Shown: positions 25,506-34,371, numbered from the stretch's first letter. The stretch: DNA of 64,000 nt from Micromonospora vinacea (GCF_015751785.1 NZ_JADOTY010000001.1:7254001-7318000); one strand, 5' to 3'. Notes: generated by a model from the sequence alone, not told the origin. Program-made: numbers and translations.

Positions 25506-27722
25506 TCAGTCTCCCGATGAGTCGGCGGCAGGTCGGAAGGTCACGGTGTCCCCGTCGGCGGTGGCGACGCCGGTCACTCTCAACCCGTCCTCGTCCTTGA
25601 ACGGTGAGCTGCCGCCGAAGTAGGTGGTGGTGCCGCTGACCTGCACCTTGCCCTGGGTCTCGTACGGGGTGGAGACCTGCGCACTGTTCGGGCCGGTGAG
25701 TTCGACGGCGAGCTTCGGGTACTCCAGGATCTTCCAGGTGACCTTCTGCGTGGAGCCGCCGTAGTAGCGGAACGGGCAGCCCGGCGGGGCGGCGACCGTC
25801 TGCTTGGCGCACTCGTCCAACCAGACGCGTACGCGGGCCTCGACGGCCTCGATCGCCGCCGGCTTGAGCACCGGGGCCAGTTGCAGGACGGCGGCGGTCT
25901 CCCCCGGGCCGACCAGCACTGTCGCGCTCGGCGTCTCGCTGAGCGCACTGGACGGGCCGGTCGCGGTGTAGCCGCCGGGCAGCAGCACCAGTCGCGGACC
26001 CTCGGTGGCGACCGGCAACTCCACACCGTTGAGCCGTACCCCGGGGTCGGCGATCACGGTGTTGAGCGGGATCGGCCCACCCCTCACCCGCCAGCCGTGG
26101 AACAACCCGGCAGTGGTCTCGCCAGTGCGGAACAGGGTGAGGGTGGTGGTCTCCCGCACGTCACCCAGCCGGTACGCCACAGTGGCGGTGGCGCTGTCGC
26201 CGTCGCGCTCCAACGAGCTGATCTCGACGTCGGTCGGCGGTTGGTAGCCCTTGCCGCGCAACAGTTGAGCGAGCAGCTTGGTGTCGGTGTCGCTGCCCTG
26301 GCCGGTCAGGTAGCCGAGTGCGGCCTCGCTGTCCCGGTCGGCGAGCGCGGAGAAGTAGCCGTCGATCGCCGCCTGGGGCCGGAAGAACGCCCACTGCACC
26401 ACGCCGAGCCCGCTGGTGCCGAGGCAGGCGACCACTGTGAGGGCGCCGACCAGCAGCCAGGTGCGGCGGGTGCCGACCGGGCCGGCGGAGTTGAACAGCC
26501 CATCGACGGTGACGGGCTGGGCCGCCCCGTCGGGCGCGCCGGCCAGCGACGCCCGCTCCAGAGCGTCGAGCCGCAGCTCGTGCGGCGGGTGTGTGGCGCA
26601 GACCGCCTCGTCCCAGCCGCTGCGCCCGGTTTCGAAGGACAGCCGCCGTTCCAGGATGCGTCGCAGCCCGTCGACGTGCCCGGTGAGCACCGCGCCGAGG
26701 TCGGCCCGGTACTCGGCCGCCCGCACGTCGCGGGCGTGCAGTGGCAGCACCACGTACCGCATGGTGAGCAGGATCGGCCAGAAGAACACGAAGACCACGA
26801 AGTTGGTGCCCGGGTGCGGGAACGTCCGCATCAGCCAGGTCGGCAGGGCGTGCGCGAGGGTCAGCGGCAGGCCGACGCCGCGGACGAAGGCGCTGGTGAT
26901 CTCGTCCCCGGTGCGCCAGTGCACCAGTTCGTGGCTGAGCAGCGCGGCCACCTCGTCGTCCGGTTCGGTCAGCACGGCGGTGGTGACCACCACGTGCCGG
27001 GCGTACGTCCGGGCGTTGCTCACTACCGGGTCGTCCTCCATGAGCAGTCGGGGCACGCTGGGCAGGCCGAGCCGTCGGGCGCAGTCGTCGAGCATGGGGC
27101 GCAGGCGCGCGTACTCGCGGCGGCTGGGCTGGCGCGCACCCGAGACGACCAGCAGGCGTGGTTCGAGCAGCACCCGGTAGAGCGTGTAGAGGACCCCGAT
27201 CAGCGCCGCCGCGATGACAGTGCCGATCAGGCCGGTGAGCAGCGCGAAGGGTTCGTCGGCGACGCCCATCCAGGGCAGGGCCAGCACGGCGAGGAAGCCG
27301 ACCAGGAAGCCGATGGCGAAGCCGGCCACGCCGCCGAGCAGCCCGCCGGAGCGGGTCAGGAACGCCTCGACCAGGGAGCCGATCAGCGGGGCGTCGCGCA
27401 GCACCTGGGGCACCTGGTCGTCGGCGCCGGTCCCGACGGCGAAGAGCCCGACGATGCCGAACAGGAGACCGCCCCAGAACGCCAGGAGCAGCGCGACCGG
27501 CAGGTAGAACCAGGTGGCGACGAACGCGCCGAGCACGCCGCGCCAGTCCCGCAGGATTCCGGCGCGCAGCCAGACCAGCGCGCTGGGGTAGCCCGGTGGG
27601 CGGTCGGCGAACCCGCCGGTGGGCGGCGGGGTGTCGGCCGACGGCGGTTGGGCGGCCCGGACGTCGAGCTGCGGCACGGTCGGCGGGGTGTTCTCCGGCG
27701 GCACTGTGGGCGGCTCGGTCAT
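25506..27722 (-). CDS. Membrane M48-family zinc metallopeptidase with C-terminal outer domain
   Basis: Large membrane peptidase of 738 residues, start ATG 27722 with AAGGAG at 8 bases. A proline-rich cytoplasmic N-terminus (1-45) is followed by about four membrane segments (66-185). The zinc site is HELVH at 264-268 (LLSHELVHWRTGDE) with third ligand Glu337 in AAEYRAD; THPPHELRLDAL at 377-388 is typical of M48 (HtpX/Ste24-like) enzymes. Another membrane segment near 420-440 leads to a long Ser/Thr/Gly-rich C-terminal domain that includes an NTF2-like stretch (AIDGYFSALADRDSEAALGYL). Such tails are unusual for HtpX. Coupled to the EACC1-like gene. Likely membrane-protein proteolysis; targets unknown. 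Confidence 0.88.
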   Translation of the reverse strand: MTEPPTVPPENTPPTVPQLDVRAAQPPSADTPPPTGGFADRPPGYPSALVWLRAGILRDWRGVLGAFVATWFYLPVALLLAFWGGLLFGIVGLFAVGTGADDQVPQVLRDAPLIGSLVEAFLTRSGGLLGGVAGFAIGFLVGFLAVLALPWMGVADEPFALLTGLIGTVIAAALIGVLYTLYRVLLEPRLLVVSGARQPSRREYARLRPMLDDCARRLGLPSVPRLLMEDDPVVSNARTYARHVVVTTAVLTEPDDEVAALLSHELVHWRTGDEITSAFVRGVGLPLTLAHALPTWLMRTFPHPGTNFVVFVFFWPILLTMRYVVLPLHARDVRAAEYRADLGAVLTGHVDGLRRILERRLSFETGRSGWDEAVCATHPPHELRLDALERASLAGAPDGAAQPVTVDGLFNSAGPVGTRRTWLLVGALTVVACLGTSGLGVVQWAFFRPQAAIDGYFSALADRDSEAALGYLTGQGSDTDTKLLAQLLRGKGYQPPTDVEISSLERDGDSATATVAYRLGDVRETTTLTLFRTGETTAGLFHGWRVRGGPIPLNTVIADPGVRLNGVELPVATEGPRLVLLPGGYTATGPSSALSETPSATVLVGPGETAAVLQLAPVLKPAAIEAVEARVRVWLDECAKQTVAAPPGCPFRYYGGSTQKVTWKILEYPKLAVELTGPNSAQVSTPYETQGKVQVSGTTTYFGGSSPFKDEDGLRVTGVATADGDTVTFRPAADSSGD

Positions 27723-27853
27723 GAGCGCTGCTCCTTCTCGGAGGATGGCGTCCACTGTCGGGAATGGACAGCCGGAGCAGGCTATCGAGGACATCTGATG
27801 TCTGCCACACCGTTCGGGAGGATCGTCGCGCACCCGACACTCAGCGTCGCGGG

Positions 27854-27891
27854 TCCGGTGCGGCGGTCCCCTCCGGGACCGCCGCACCGGA
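27854..27891 (-). terminator. Strong hairpin after the lipase gene
   Basis: A perfect 17-bp stem (TCCGGTGCGGCGGTCCC and complement) with loop CTCC lies just past the lipase stop. It also overlaps the upstream side of the M48 gene. Confidence 0.8.
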
Positions 27892-27896
27892 GCTGG

Positions 27897-28691
27897 TCAG
27901 AGCGCTAGGCAGTTGGGTCGCACCGGGCCGTCGACCAGGGCGCCCCGCACGATGGTGTACGCCGTGCCGTCGAGCACCAGACCGAGGTGCCCCACCACCC
28001 GAAGCGGGCAGTACGCCTGGATCAGCACGTTCGTCGCACCGTCGTTGACGGCGGCGTTTCCGGTCGGCCGGACCAGCTCGTCCTGCAAGGTGCGGATGGT
28101 GGTGTAGCGCACGGCGCCCGGGGTGTCGTCGCCGGCGTTGAGGTCGGCGAGGAACGCCGAGCCGATGGTCATCTGCTGGCAGGCCACGACGCCGGCGCAG
28201 CTGCCCAGGCCCAGGAACGCCACAATGTTGGCGACGTACGTGCCGTACTGCGGTGTGCCCAGGCTGACGTACCGGCCGACGGTGGCGGTGCCGCCGAGCC
28301 GCTTGAGGTAGTACCGGCTGACCAGGCCCCCTTCGGAGTGGGCGACGACGTCCACTGTCGCCGCGCCGGTGCTGGCGCGTACCTGGTTGACGTAGCCGGC
28401 GAACGCGCGGGCCGAGGTGGGGATGTCGCCGAGGCCCAGCCCGGGCAGTTGGTAGATGAAGGTGCGGTAGCCGTCGGCGCGTAGGCGGGCGGCGATCGGC
28501 TCGTACGCGACGGCGATGCCGCTGAGCCCGCCGACCACGATGACGGGGTTGGCCGCCGCGGCGGCCAAGGGTGCCGTGGGGGCGGCGGTGGCCGGGACGG
28601 GAGAGGCGGGGGCGGCGGTCGCCGTGGCGGCGGACGCGAGCAGCGCGGCGGTGGCGAGGGCCAGGACGAGGGCGGTCTTTCGGAGCAGCAT
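27897..28691 (-). CDS. Secreted triacylglycerol lipase/esterase
   Basis: Secreted alpha/beta hydrolase of 264 residues. ATG 28691 has GGAGGTG upstream. A Sec signal peptide (MLLRKTALVLALATAALLAS, cleavage in the following Ala/Thr-rich stretch) is followed by NPVIVVGGLSGIAVAYEPIAARL. The nucleophile elbow is VVAHSEGGL, a variant of GxSxG with Ala at the first position as in class 2 bacterial lipases. The pairs SCAGVVAC and the later CPLRV and PNC suggest disulfides. The catalytic His is likely HLGL near the C-terminus. Related to small Streptomyces-type extracellular lipases. Confidence 0.87.
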   Translation of the reverse strand: MLLRKTALVLALATAALLASAATATAAPASPVPATAAPTAPLAAAAANPVIVVGGLSGIAVAYEPIAARLRADGYRTFIYQLPGLGLGDIPTSARAFAGYVNQVRASTGAATVDVVAHSEGGLVSRYYLKRLGGTATVGRYVSLGTPQYGTYVANIVAFLGLGSCAGVVACQQMTIGSAFLADLNAGDDTPGAVRYTTIRTLQDELVRPTGNAAVNDGATNVLIQAYCPLRVVGHLGLVLDGTAYTIVRGALVDGPVRPNCLAL

Positions 28692-28762
28692 GGCTGCACC
28701 TCCGGGGGGAGGCACCCGGCGAACCGGGCAGGTGGGTGGGGGTTCCGGTCGACCGTGCGACG

Positions 28763-28792
28763 ATCATCCCCGCAACAATTTAGAAACGTCAA
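28763..28792 (-). promoter_or_regulatory. Candidate promoter of the lipase gene
   Basis: On the minus strand TTGACG (28792-28787) and GATGAT (28768-28763) are 18 bases apart, about 70 bases before the coding start, in the only AT-rich stretch nearby. A GTTAC-6-GTAAC inverted repeat (28799-28814) sits just upstream and may bind a regulator. Confidence 0.35.
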
Positions 28793-28888
28793 TGACTTGT
28801 TACGCGCCGGTAACCCGTTGTTCCGGCGGGGGCGTAAACGGTCATACCGCCACGCTCCATATCGGACACCGACGGTGGCTGGCATGCT

Positions 28889-30253
28889 GTGGCCGTGGCT
28901 GTCGACGAACCCACCGAGCGCGAGCTGCGGGTGATGCCGTGGTGGCTGGTCCTGGTCGGCCTGCTGGTCGCCGTCGCCCTGGGCTGGCTGGTGCTGGATC
29001 TGCTGCTCACCGAGGCCGACCGGGCGAGCCAACCGGACACCCGCGCCACTTTGCGCATCGACGCGATCCGCACCGGACTGACCGTCGTCGCCGGCACCGG
29101 CGGAGGGCTCGCGCTGCTGCTCGCCGCCCGCCGCCAGTGGATCGCCGAACGCGCGCAGCGGCACCAGGAGAGCGTCGCCGCCCGGGACCAGGTACACCGC
29201 GACCGGGTGCAGGCGCACGCCGAGACGGTGGCCGAGGCCGCGCAGCGCCACCAGGACCGGCAGTCCGGGGCCGCCGAACACGACGCGGCGGAGCGTCGGC
29301 TGACCGAGCTCTACACCCGGGCGGTCGAGCTGCTCGGCAACGACAGCGCGGCGGTACGCCTCGGCGGCCTGCACGCGTTGGAGCGCCTCGGCCAGGACAA
29401 TCCGGGGCAGCGCCCGACGATTGCGGCGGTGCTCTGCGCGTACCTCCGAATGCCGGCGCCCGACGGCGATCCGCGCGAGACGGAGGTCCGGCGCAGCGCG
29501 CAGCGCGTGCTCACCCGGCACCTGCGCGCGGACGACGCGGCCCACTGGCCGGAGGTAGTGCTGGACCTGACCGGTGCCGCGCTCGTCGACTTCGACGCCA
29601 CGGGCTGCACGCTGGTCGACGCGAACTTCACCGAGACGGCGTTCACCGGTACGACCACCTTCGCGGGCGCGACGGCGCGCGGGCGTCTGCTGCTCGGGGC
29701 GGCGACCTTCGGCGACGTGGTCTTCGAGGGGCTCGCGGCCGACGGCGAGGTCATTCTCGACGGCGTTCGCGTCGGCGGTACGGCCAGCTTCGACGACGCC
29801 GCGTTCTCCGACGGCCTGTCCTGTCGGCGTGCCAGCTTCGCCGGCCCGACCTCATTCCGCCGGGTGACCTTCGGTCAGCCGACCAGCTTCGACGCGACCC
29901 GCTTCGAGGACACCACCACGTTCCGGGAGGCCGTCTTCGACGGCGCCCTGTCGATGGAGCACACCGAGTTCGGCCGGTCGGCCGGCTTCCACTCCGTCCG
30001 TTTCACGAACATGGCACTGTTCCGCTGGACGGTGTTCGGCGCGGAGGCGCTATTCGACAGGGCCCGCTTCGTCGACGCCGCGAACTTCGGCCGGGCCCGG
30101 TTCCACGGCATGGCCAGCTTCCGCGACACACAGTTCAGCCGGCCACCCCAGGTCGAGCAGGCCCGGGCGGTGACCGATCCCGGTCACCGTTGGCCGGCGG
30201 GCACGACGGCAGAACCCCTCGACGACGAGTGGCTGCTGCTGGTCGACTGCTGA
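28889..30253 (+). CDS. Membrane-anchored pentapeptide-repeat protein with coiled coil
   Basis: Protein of 454 residues. Two membrane helices (about 17-42 and 63-82) are followed by a charged coiled coil (RQWIAERAQRHQESVAARDQ and onwards, about 83-140) and a helical domain (LTELYTRAVELLGNDSAAVRLGGLHALERL) common in actinobacterial pentapeptide proteins. Residues about 225-430 carry pentapeptide repeats in which Phe marks the centre of each turn (ATFGDVVFEGL, ASFDDAAFSDG, TSFRRVTFGQP), forming a quadrilateral beta-helix. Start GTG 28889 is uncertain; GTG 28895 is also possible. Known members act in signalling or DNA mimicry, but no role can be assigned here. Confidence 0.88.
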   Translation: MAVAVDEPTERELRVMPWWLVLVGLLVAVALGWLVLDLLLTEADRASQPDTRATLRIDAIRTGLTVVAGTGGGLALLLAARRQWIAERAQRHQESVAARDQVHRDRVQAHAETVAEAAQRHQDRQSGAAEHDAAERRLTELYTRAVELLGNDSAAVRLGGLHALERLGQDNPGQRPTIAAVLCAYLRMPAPDGDPRETEVRRSAQRVLTRHLRADDAAHWPEVVLDLTGAALVDFDATGCTLVDANFTETAFTGTTTFAGATARGRLLLGAATFGDVVFEGLAADGEVILDGVRVGGTASFDDAAFSDGLSCRRASFAGPTSFRRVTFGQPTSFDATRFEDTTTFREAVFDGALSMEHTEFGRSAGFHSVRFTNMALFRWTVFGAEALFDRARFVDAANFGRARFHGMASFRDTQFSRPPQVEQARAVTDPGHRWPAGTTAEPLDDEWLLLVDC

Positions 30254-30294
30254 CCGGCCGAACAGGCGTCAGCGCGACGCGGCAGGTTGGGGCG

Positions 30295-30888
30295 TCAGCG
30301 CGACGCGGCTGGCGGGCGCAGGCCGTCCAGGGCCACGCCGAGCACCCGGTCACGCTGCTCGGGTGATGGGAACTGGGCCATGGTGAGGCCACTGATCAGC
30401 CGCACCACGTCGTCGAAGCCGATGTCGTCACGGACCACACCGGCGGACTGCGCGCGACGCATCAGCGGCTCACCGGCCGAGAAGATCTCCGTGCGGCAGC
30501 TGGTGAAGATCTCGGAGTCTCGCAGCAACTGCTCGGCGAGCGCCCGCTTGGTGGCGACGTACGCGACGAAGCGGTGCAGCCAGGCGACGAGCGCGTCCCA
30601 CGGTGGCAGCTCGGCCAGACCTTCGGCGGAGTGGCACAGCTCCCGGACCTCCTCGACGTAGACGGCCTCGAACAGGTGCCGCCGGGTCGGGAAGTTGCGG
30701 TAGAGCGTGCCGATGCCCACGCCGGCCCGACGGGCCACGTCCTCCAGGGAGGCGGCAGCCCCGTTCTCGGCGAACGCCTCGCGCGCCGCCGTGATCAGGG
30801 CGTCGTAGTTACGCCGCGCGTCGGCCCGCTTGGGCCGCTGGGCGAAGACCTCGGGCGCCTGCCCCGCGCTGGTCATGACGTGCGTCAC
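30295..30888 (-). CDS. TetR/AcrR family transcriptional regulator
   Basis: Repressor of 197 residues. The N-terminal HTH (about 25-72) reads RRNYDALITAAREAFAENGAAASLEDVARRAGVGIGTLYRNFPTRRHLFEAVY, with the GVGIGTLYRNF recognition helix. The C-terminal ligand domain is the TetR_C type seen in regulators of MFS pumps (LISGLTMAQFPSPEQRDRVL). It is divergent from an MFS exporter, and three palindromes lie between the two genes, so it probably represses both. The last codons and stop lie within a 19-base word (GGCGTCAGCGCGACGCGGC) that occurs again 26 bases away, outside the gene. Confidence 0.94.
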   Translation of the reverse strand: MTHVMTSAGQAPEVFAQRPKRADARRNYDALITAAREAFAENGAAASLEDVARRAGVGIGTLYRNFPTRRHLFEAVYVEEVRELCHSAEGLAELPPWDALVAWLHRFVAYVATKRALAEQLLRDSEIFTSCRTEIFSAGEPLMRRAQSAGVVRDDIGFDDVVRLISGLTMAQFPSPEQRDRVLGVALDGLRPPAASR

Positions 30889-30904
30889 CTCACCCTGGTT
30901 GCAT

Positions 30905-30969
30905 CCGGAGGCACCCCTCCGCTAGCTTAGTGGAGGCACCCCTCCGGAATCCCGGAGGCCTGCCTCCGG
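30905..30969. promoter_or_regulatory. Three operator-like palindromes between TetR and MFS genes
   Basis: CCGGAGGCACCCCTCCG at 30905-30921, GGAGGCACCCCTCCGG at 30932-30947 and CCGGAGGCCTGCCTCCGG at 30952-30969 share GGAGG(C)-spacer-CCTCC arms. TAGCTTA-like words separate them (30923 and 30971) and could be -10 elements. Repeated half-sites spaced about 26 and 20 bases apart fit cooperative TetR binding. Confidence 0.65.
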
Positions 30970-31097
30970 TTAGCTTACCTCGGGACCCCGCCCGATCGCC
31001 GCCTGGCCACCCCGATCGCCCGGGCCCGACAAACCACCCGTCGCAGACGACGGGCGACAAGCCTTCATTCCCGTACGTAATCAGGGAGTTTTCTCTC

Positions 31098-32564
31098 GTG
31101 GCAGTGACCTCCCGACGCGGCTCGCGTCGGCTCACCTTCACCGTGCTCGCGGCCGGCGCCGGGTTCTTCGCGATGCTCCAGTCGCTGATCACCCCAGTGC
31201 TGCCGACCATCCAGCAGGACCTGCACACCTCCCAGAACACAGTGACCTGGGTCCTGACCGCCTACCTGCTCAGCGCGTCGATCTTCACCCCGATCCTCGG
31301 ACGCGTCGGCGACATGGTCGGCAAGGAGCGGATGCTCGTCGTCTCGCTCGCCGCCCTCGCCCTCGGCTGCCTGCTGGCCGCCATCGCGCCGAACATCGGC
31401 GTCCTCATCCTCGCCCGGGTCGTCCAGGGCATCGGCGGAGCGGTCTTCCCGCTGTCGTTCGGCATCATCCGCGACGAGTTCCCGGCCGCACGGGTCTCCA
31501 CCGCGGTGGCCGCCATCTCGGCCATCGTCGCCGTCGGCGGTGGCCTGGGCATCGTGCTGGCCGGCCCGATCGTCAGCACGCTGGACTACCGCTGGCTGTT
31601 CTGGATCCCGATGGTCGTGGTCGGGCTGACCGCCGTGGCCGCGCACCTGTTCGTGCCCGAGTCGCCGGTCCGTACCCCCGGTCGGATCGACTGGCGCGCC
31701 ACACTGCTGCTCTCCGGTTGGCTGGTCGCGCTGCTGCTGCCGATCAGCCAGGGCGCCACCTGGGGCTGGACCTCCACCCGGGTGCTCGGTCTGCTAGCGC
31801 TGGCCGTGGTGCTGCTGGCCGGTTGGCTGGTCGCCGAGGTGCGCTCGGCCAACCCGCTGATCGACATGCGGATGATGCGCCTGCCCGGCGTCTGGACCAC
31901 CAACCTGGTCGCCCTGCTCTACGGCGCGTCGATGTTCTCCGTGTACGCGTTCCTTCCCCAGTTCCTGCAGACCCCGACCATCGCCGGCTACGGCTTCGGC
32001 GCCAGCATCAGCCAGGCCGGTCTGCTCATGCTGCCGATGCTCGTCGCGATGTTCGTCGCCGGCCTCGTCGCCGGGCGGCTCCAGGCGGTCTTCAGCGCCA
32101 AGGCGCAGCTCGCCACCGGCGCCACGTTCAACGTGGCCGCCTCCGCGATGCTCGCCACCGCGCACGACACCCGTTGGGAGGTCGCCATCGCCGGTGGCCT
32201 GGTCGGCCTCGGCATCGGCCTGGCCTTCGCGTCGATGGCCAACCTGATCGTCGCCAGCGTGCCCGCCAGCCAGACCGGCGTGGCGACCGGCATGAACGCC
32301 AACATCCGCACCATCGGCGGCGCGATCGGCGCCGCCGTGGTCAGCGGCGTGATCACCGCGCACCCGCAGGCCAACGGCCTGCCCCGGGAGGCCGGCTTCA
32401 CCATGGGGTTTCTCGTCCTCACGGCGATCGCCCTGGCCGCCGCGCTCGCGGCCCTCGCCGTCCCGTCCACCCGGCGGGCGTCGGCCGGTCGCCGGCCGTC
32501 CGCCACGACGATCGTCGAGTCGGAGCTAGCCGGCGAGTTCGCCACCATGCCAGCGACCCGCTGA
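31098..32564 (+). CDS. MFS drug-type exporter, 14-TM DHA2 family
   Basis: Proton-driven efflux protein of 488 residues starting at GTG 31098. About 14 hydrophobic segments are visible. Motif A-like GRVGDMVGKERML follows TM2, motif C (GGGLGIVLAGPIVSTLDYRWLFWI) is in TM5, and QSLITPVLPTIQQDLHTSQNTVTWVLTAYLLSASIFTPI at the N-terminus is typical of the DHA2 drug:H+ antiporters (EmrB/QacA group). The C-tail is cytoplasmic and charged. The TetR gene and operators upstream suggest substrate-induced expression. A perfect hairpin follows the stop. Substrate unknown. Confidence 0.92.
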   Translation: MAVTSRRGSRRLTFTVLAAGAGFFAMLQSLITPVLPTIQQDLHTSQNTVTWVLTAYLLSASIFTPILGRVGDMVGKERMLVVSLAALALGCLLAAIAPNIGVLILARVVQGIGGAVFPLSFGIIRDEFPAARVSTAVAAISAIVAVGGGLGIVLAGPIVSTLDYRWLFWIPMVVVGLTAVAAHLFVPESPVRTPGRIDWRATLLLSGWLVALLLPISQGATWGWTSTRVLGLLALAVVLLAGWLVAEVRSANPLIDMRMMRLPGVWTTNLVALLYGASMFSVYAFLPQFLQTPTIAGYGFGASISQAGLLMLPMLVAMFVAGLVAGRLQAVFSAKAQLATGATFNVAASAMLATAHDTRWEVAIAGGLVGLGIGLAFASMANLIVASVPASQTGVATGMNANIRTIGGAIGAAVVSGVITAHPQANGLPREAGFTMGFLVLTAIALAAALAALAVPSTRRASAGRRPSATTIVESELAGEFATMPATR

Positions 32565-32575
32565 GGGAACGTGTC

Positions 32576-32605
32576 GCAGCCCGGGCGGTTCACCGCCCGG
32601 GCTGC
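32576..32605 (+). terminator. Hairpin after the MFS gene
   Basis: GCAGCCCGGGCGG and its exact complement with loop TTCA begin 11 bases after the stop codon. Confidence 0.8.
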
Positions 32606-32669
32606 GGCATGTCCAGGAGTACGCTGGCCGCTCCCCCACCCACCGTCCGTCGTCTTTCAGGATGCGCCC

Positions 32670-33656
32670 ATGTCCGAGTTGCTGACCGCCGACCGCATCG
32701 AAGAGATCGGCTCCCTGGGCCTCAAGAGCCCCGACCCGGCCGCGCTCGTCGCCGAACTGGTGGGCGCCGTCGACGAGGGGCGGGTCGCGGACCCCGACGA
32801 CACCGGGTACGCCCTGCTGGTCGCCGTGGACATCCTGGAGCAGGCCGGCGACCTGGCCGACGCGCTCGCCCTGGCCACCCGCGCCATCGCCGAGCAGCCG
32901 GACGACAACGCGTACGCCCGCGCGGTGCGCGGCGGTCTGCTGCTGCGCCTCGGCCGCTCCGACGAGGGCATGGCCGAGCTGACCGCACTGCGTCCGCTGC
33001 TGGAGACCGACCCAGCGGCCACGTACGTGATCGACGAGCTGGCCGAGTCCGGCCGCACCGACACGGCGCTGGAGTGGCTCACCGGGGCACTGGACGCCAT
33101 CCTGGAACGGACCCGGACCCAGCAGCACGCGTCCGAGGACGCCCAGGACGAGGCCGCCGCCATGATCTACGGCCTGGCCCAGCAGCGGCACGACCTGCGC
33201 GAAGAGCAGGGCCTCCCCCACGACGAATACGACAACCTCGCCGACCGGCTGCGCGCCGCGAGCACCCACGCGCTCGACGCCCTCGACGACGGCCCGGCGA
33301 CGCTGCTGTTCTGGCCGCAGGCGGAGTTCACCGCCCTGCTGCTGCGCTGGCCCGCTCTCGTCGACAGCTACCCCGCCACCTGGGACGAGCACCGCACCCA
33401 GCTCGAACGCGCCCTCGTCGAGGCTTCCGGGATCGGCGGCGCCGACCTGGGGGTGGTCGTCGGCACGGTCGCCGACCTGGCGGCCTTCGCCGAACGCACC
33501 GGAGGTGACCCCACCAGCGAGGAAACCCTCGACGAGTACGCCGACAGCCTCGACGAGGCCGGCGTGACCGCCTGGCCGCCCGGCCGCAACGACACCTGCT
33601 GGTGCGGATCCGGCGCCAAGTACAAGAAGTGCTGCCTACCCCGCTCGCGCGGCTGA
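32670..33656 (+). CDS. SEC-C motif zinc-binding protein with helical repeats
   Basis: Protein of 328 residues from ATG 32670 (a weak CAGGATG ribosome site). Most of it is helical and TPR-like (ALLVAVDILEQAGDLADALALATRAIAEQPDDNAYARAVRGGLLLRLGRSDEGMAEL). The C-terminus is a SEC-C motif, RNDTCWCGSGAKYKKCC, with the CxC...CC ligands that bind zinc, as at the end of SecA. Proteins of this build are often adaptors, but the target is unknown. It sits between the MFS terminator and the 38-bp palindrome as a single gene. Confidence 0.85.
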   Translation: MSELLTADRIEEIGSLGLKSPDPAALVAELVGAVDEGRVADPDDTGYALLVAVDILEQAGDLADALALATRAIAEQPDDNAYARAVRGGLLLRLGRSDEGMAELTALRPLLETDPAATYVIDELAESGRTDTALEWLTGALDAILERTRTQQHASEDAQDEAAAMIYGLAQQRHDLREEQGLPHDEYDNLADRLRAASTHALDALDDGPATLLFWPQAEFTALLLRWPALVDSYPATWDEHRTQLERALVEASGIGGADLGVVVGTVADLAAFAERTGGDPTSEETLDEYADSLDEAGVTAWPPGRNDTCWCGSGAKYKKCCLPRSRG

Positions 33657-33712
33657 CCCTCCCCCGCCGGCTCGGTCCCTGCGGCCCCGGGAGGCCATGT
33701 CCCTGGAGAGCC

Positions 33713-33750
33713 TGATGCCTGTGAGTCATCAAGATGACTCACAGGCATCA
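33713..33750. repeat. 38-bp palindrome, copy 1
   Basis: TGATGCCTGTGAGTCATC is followed by AA and its exact complement, giving 18-bp perfect arms. A copy differing at one base lies at 60263-60300. It lies 57 bases after the SEC-C gene stop and before the DDN-like gene. Confidence 0.95.
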
Positions 33751-33858
33751 CGTTCGACCACAACCGCCAGCACCCTCTTGAGCGCCGGCCGGCGCATAAG
33801 GCCCGCGTATGATCGACACCCCGTTCGACCGTCCGGGCTCGACGATGGAGGCGATGGC

Positions 33859-34302
33859 GTGACCACACACGAGCAGCACGAGACGGTCGAGGACAGCCCG
33901 GTCGGCTGGGTCGCCAGCCACATCCGGCGCTACGTGCGGACCGACGGCGCCGACGGGGGCACCTTCCACGGCGTACCCTCGCTGCTGCTCACCACCCGCG
34001 GACGCCGATCGGGCACGCTGCGCCGCACGGCCCTGATGTACGGGCGCGACGGCGACAACTACCTGCTGGTGGCATCCAACGGCGGCGCGGCCAAACACCC
34101 CGCCTGGTACCTGAACCTGAACGCCGACCCGACGGTGGAGATCCAGGTCGGCGCGGAGCGGATCACGGGTCAGGCCCGGACCGCGACCGGCGAGGAGCGC
34201 GCCCGGCTGTGGCCGGTGATGACGAAGGTCTTCCCAACGTACGCCCGTTACGCGAAGGAGACCGACCGCGAGATCCCGGTCGTCGTCATCGAAGGCGATT
34301 GA
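33859..34302 (+). CDS. Nitroreductase/deazaflavin-dependent oxidoreductase (DDN-like)
   Basis: Split-barrel protein of 147 residues from GTG 33859 with GGAGG upstream. The pattern FHGVPSLLLTTRGRRSGTLRRTALMYGRDGDNYLLVASNGGAAKHPAWYLNLNADPTVEIQVG is characteristic of the F420H2-dependent DDN family of actinobacteria, including the Arg/Ser region for the deazaflavin phosphate and the KHPAWYLNL motif. The C-terminus MTKVFPTYARYAKETDREIPVV is also typical. It probably reduces quinones or nitro compounds with F420H2. Stands alone. Confidence 0.92.
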   Translation: MTTHEQHETVEDSPVGWVASHIRRYVRTDGADGGTFHGVPSLLLTTRGRRSGTLRRTALMYGRDGDNYLLVASNGGAAKHPAWYLNLNADPTVEIQVGAERITGQARTATGEERARLWPVMTKVFPTYARYAKETDREIPVVVIEGD

Positions 34303-34371
34303 TGTCCCTCATGGCTGCTGAGGGCTAGGGTGACGGCAGGTAAGCACCCCACTCCGGCAAGGAGGACCGTC

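Noticed and set aside
31065-31646. Minus-strand frames inside the MFS gene
   Set aside because: Asp/Gly/Arg-rich antisense frames without domains, overlapping a clear 14-TM transporter.
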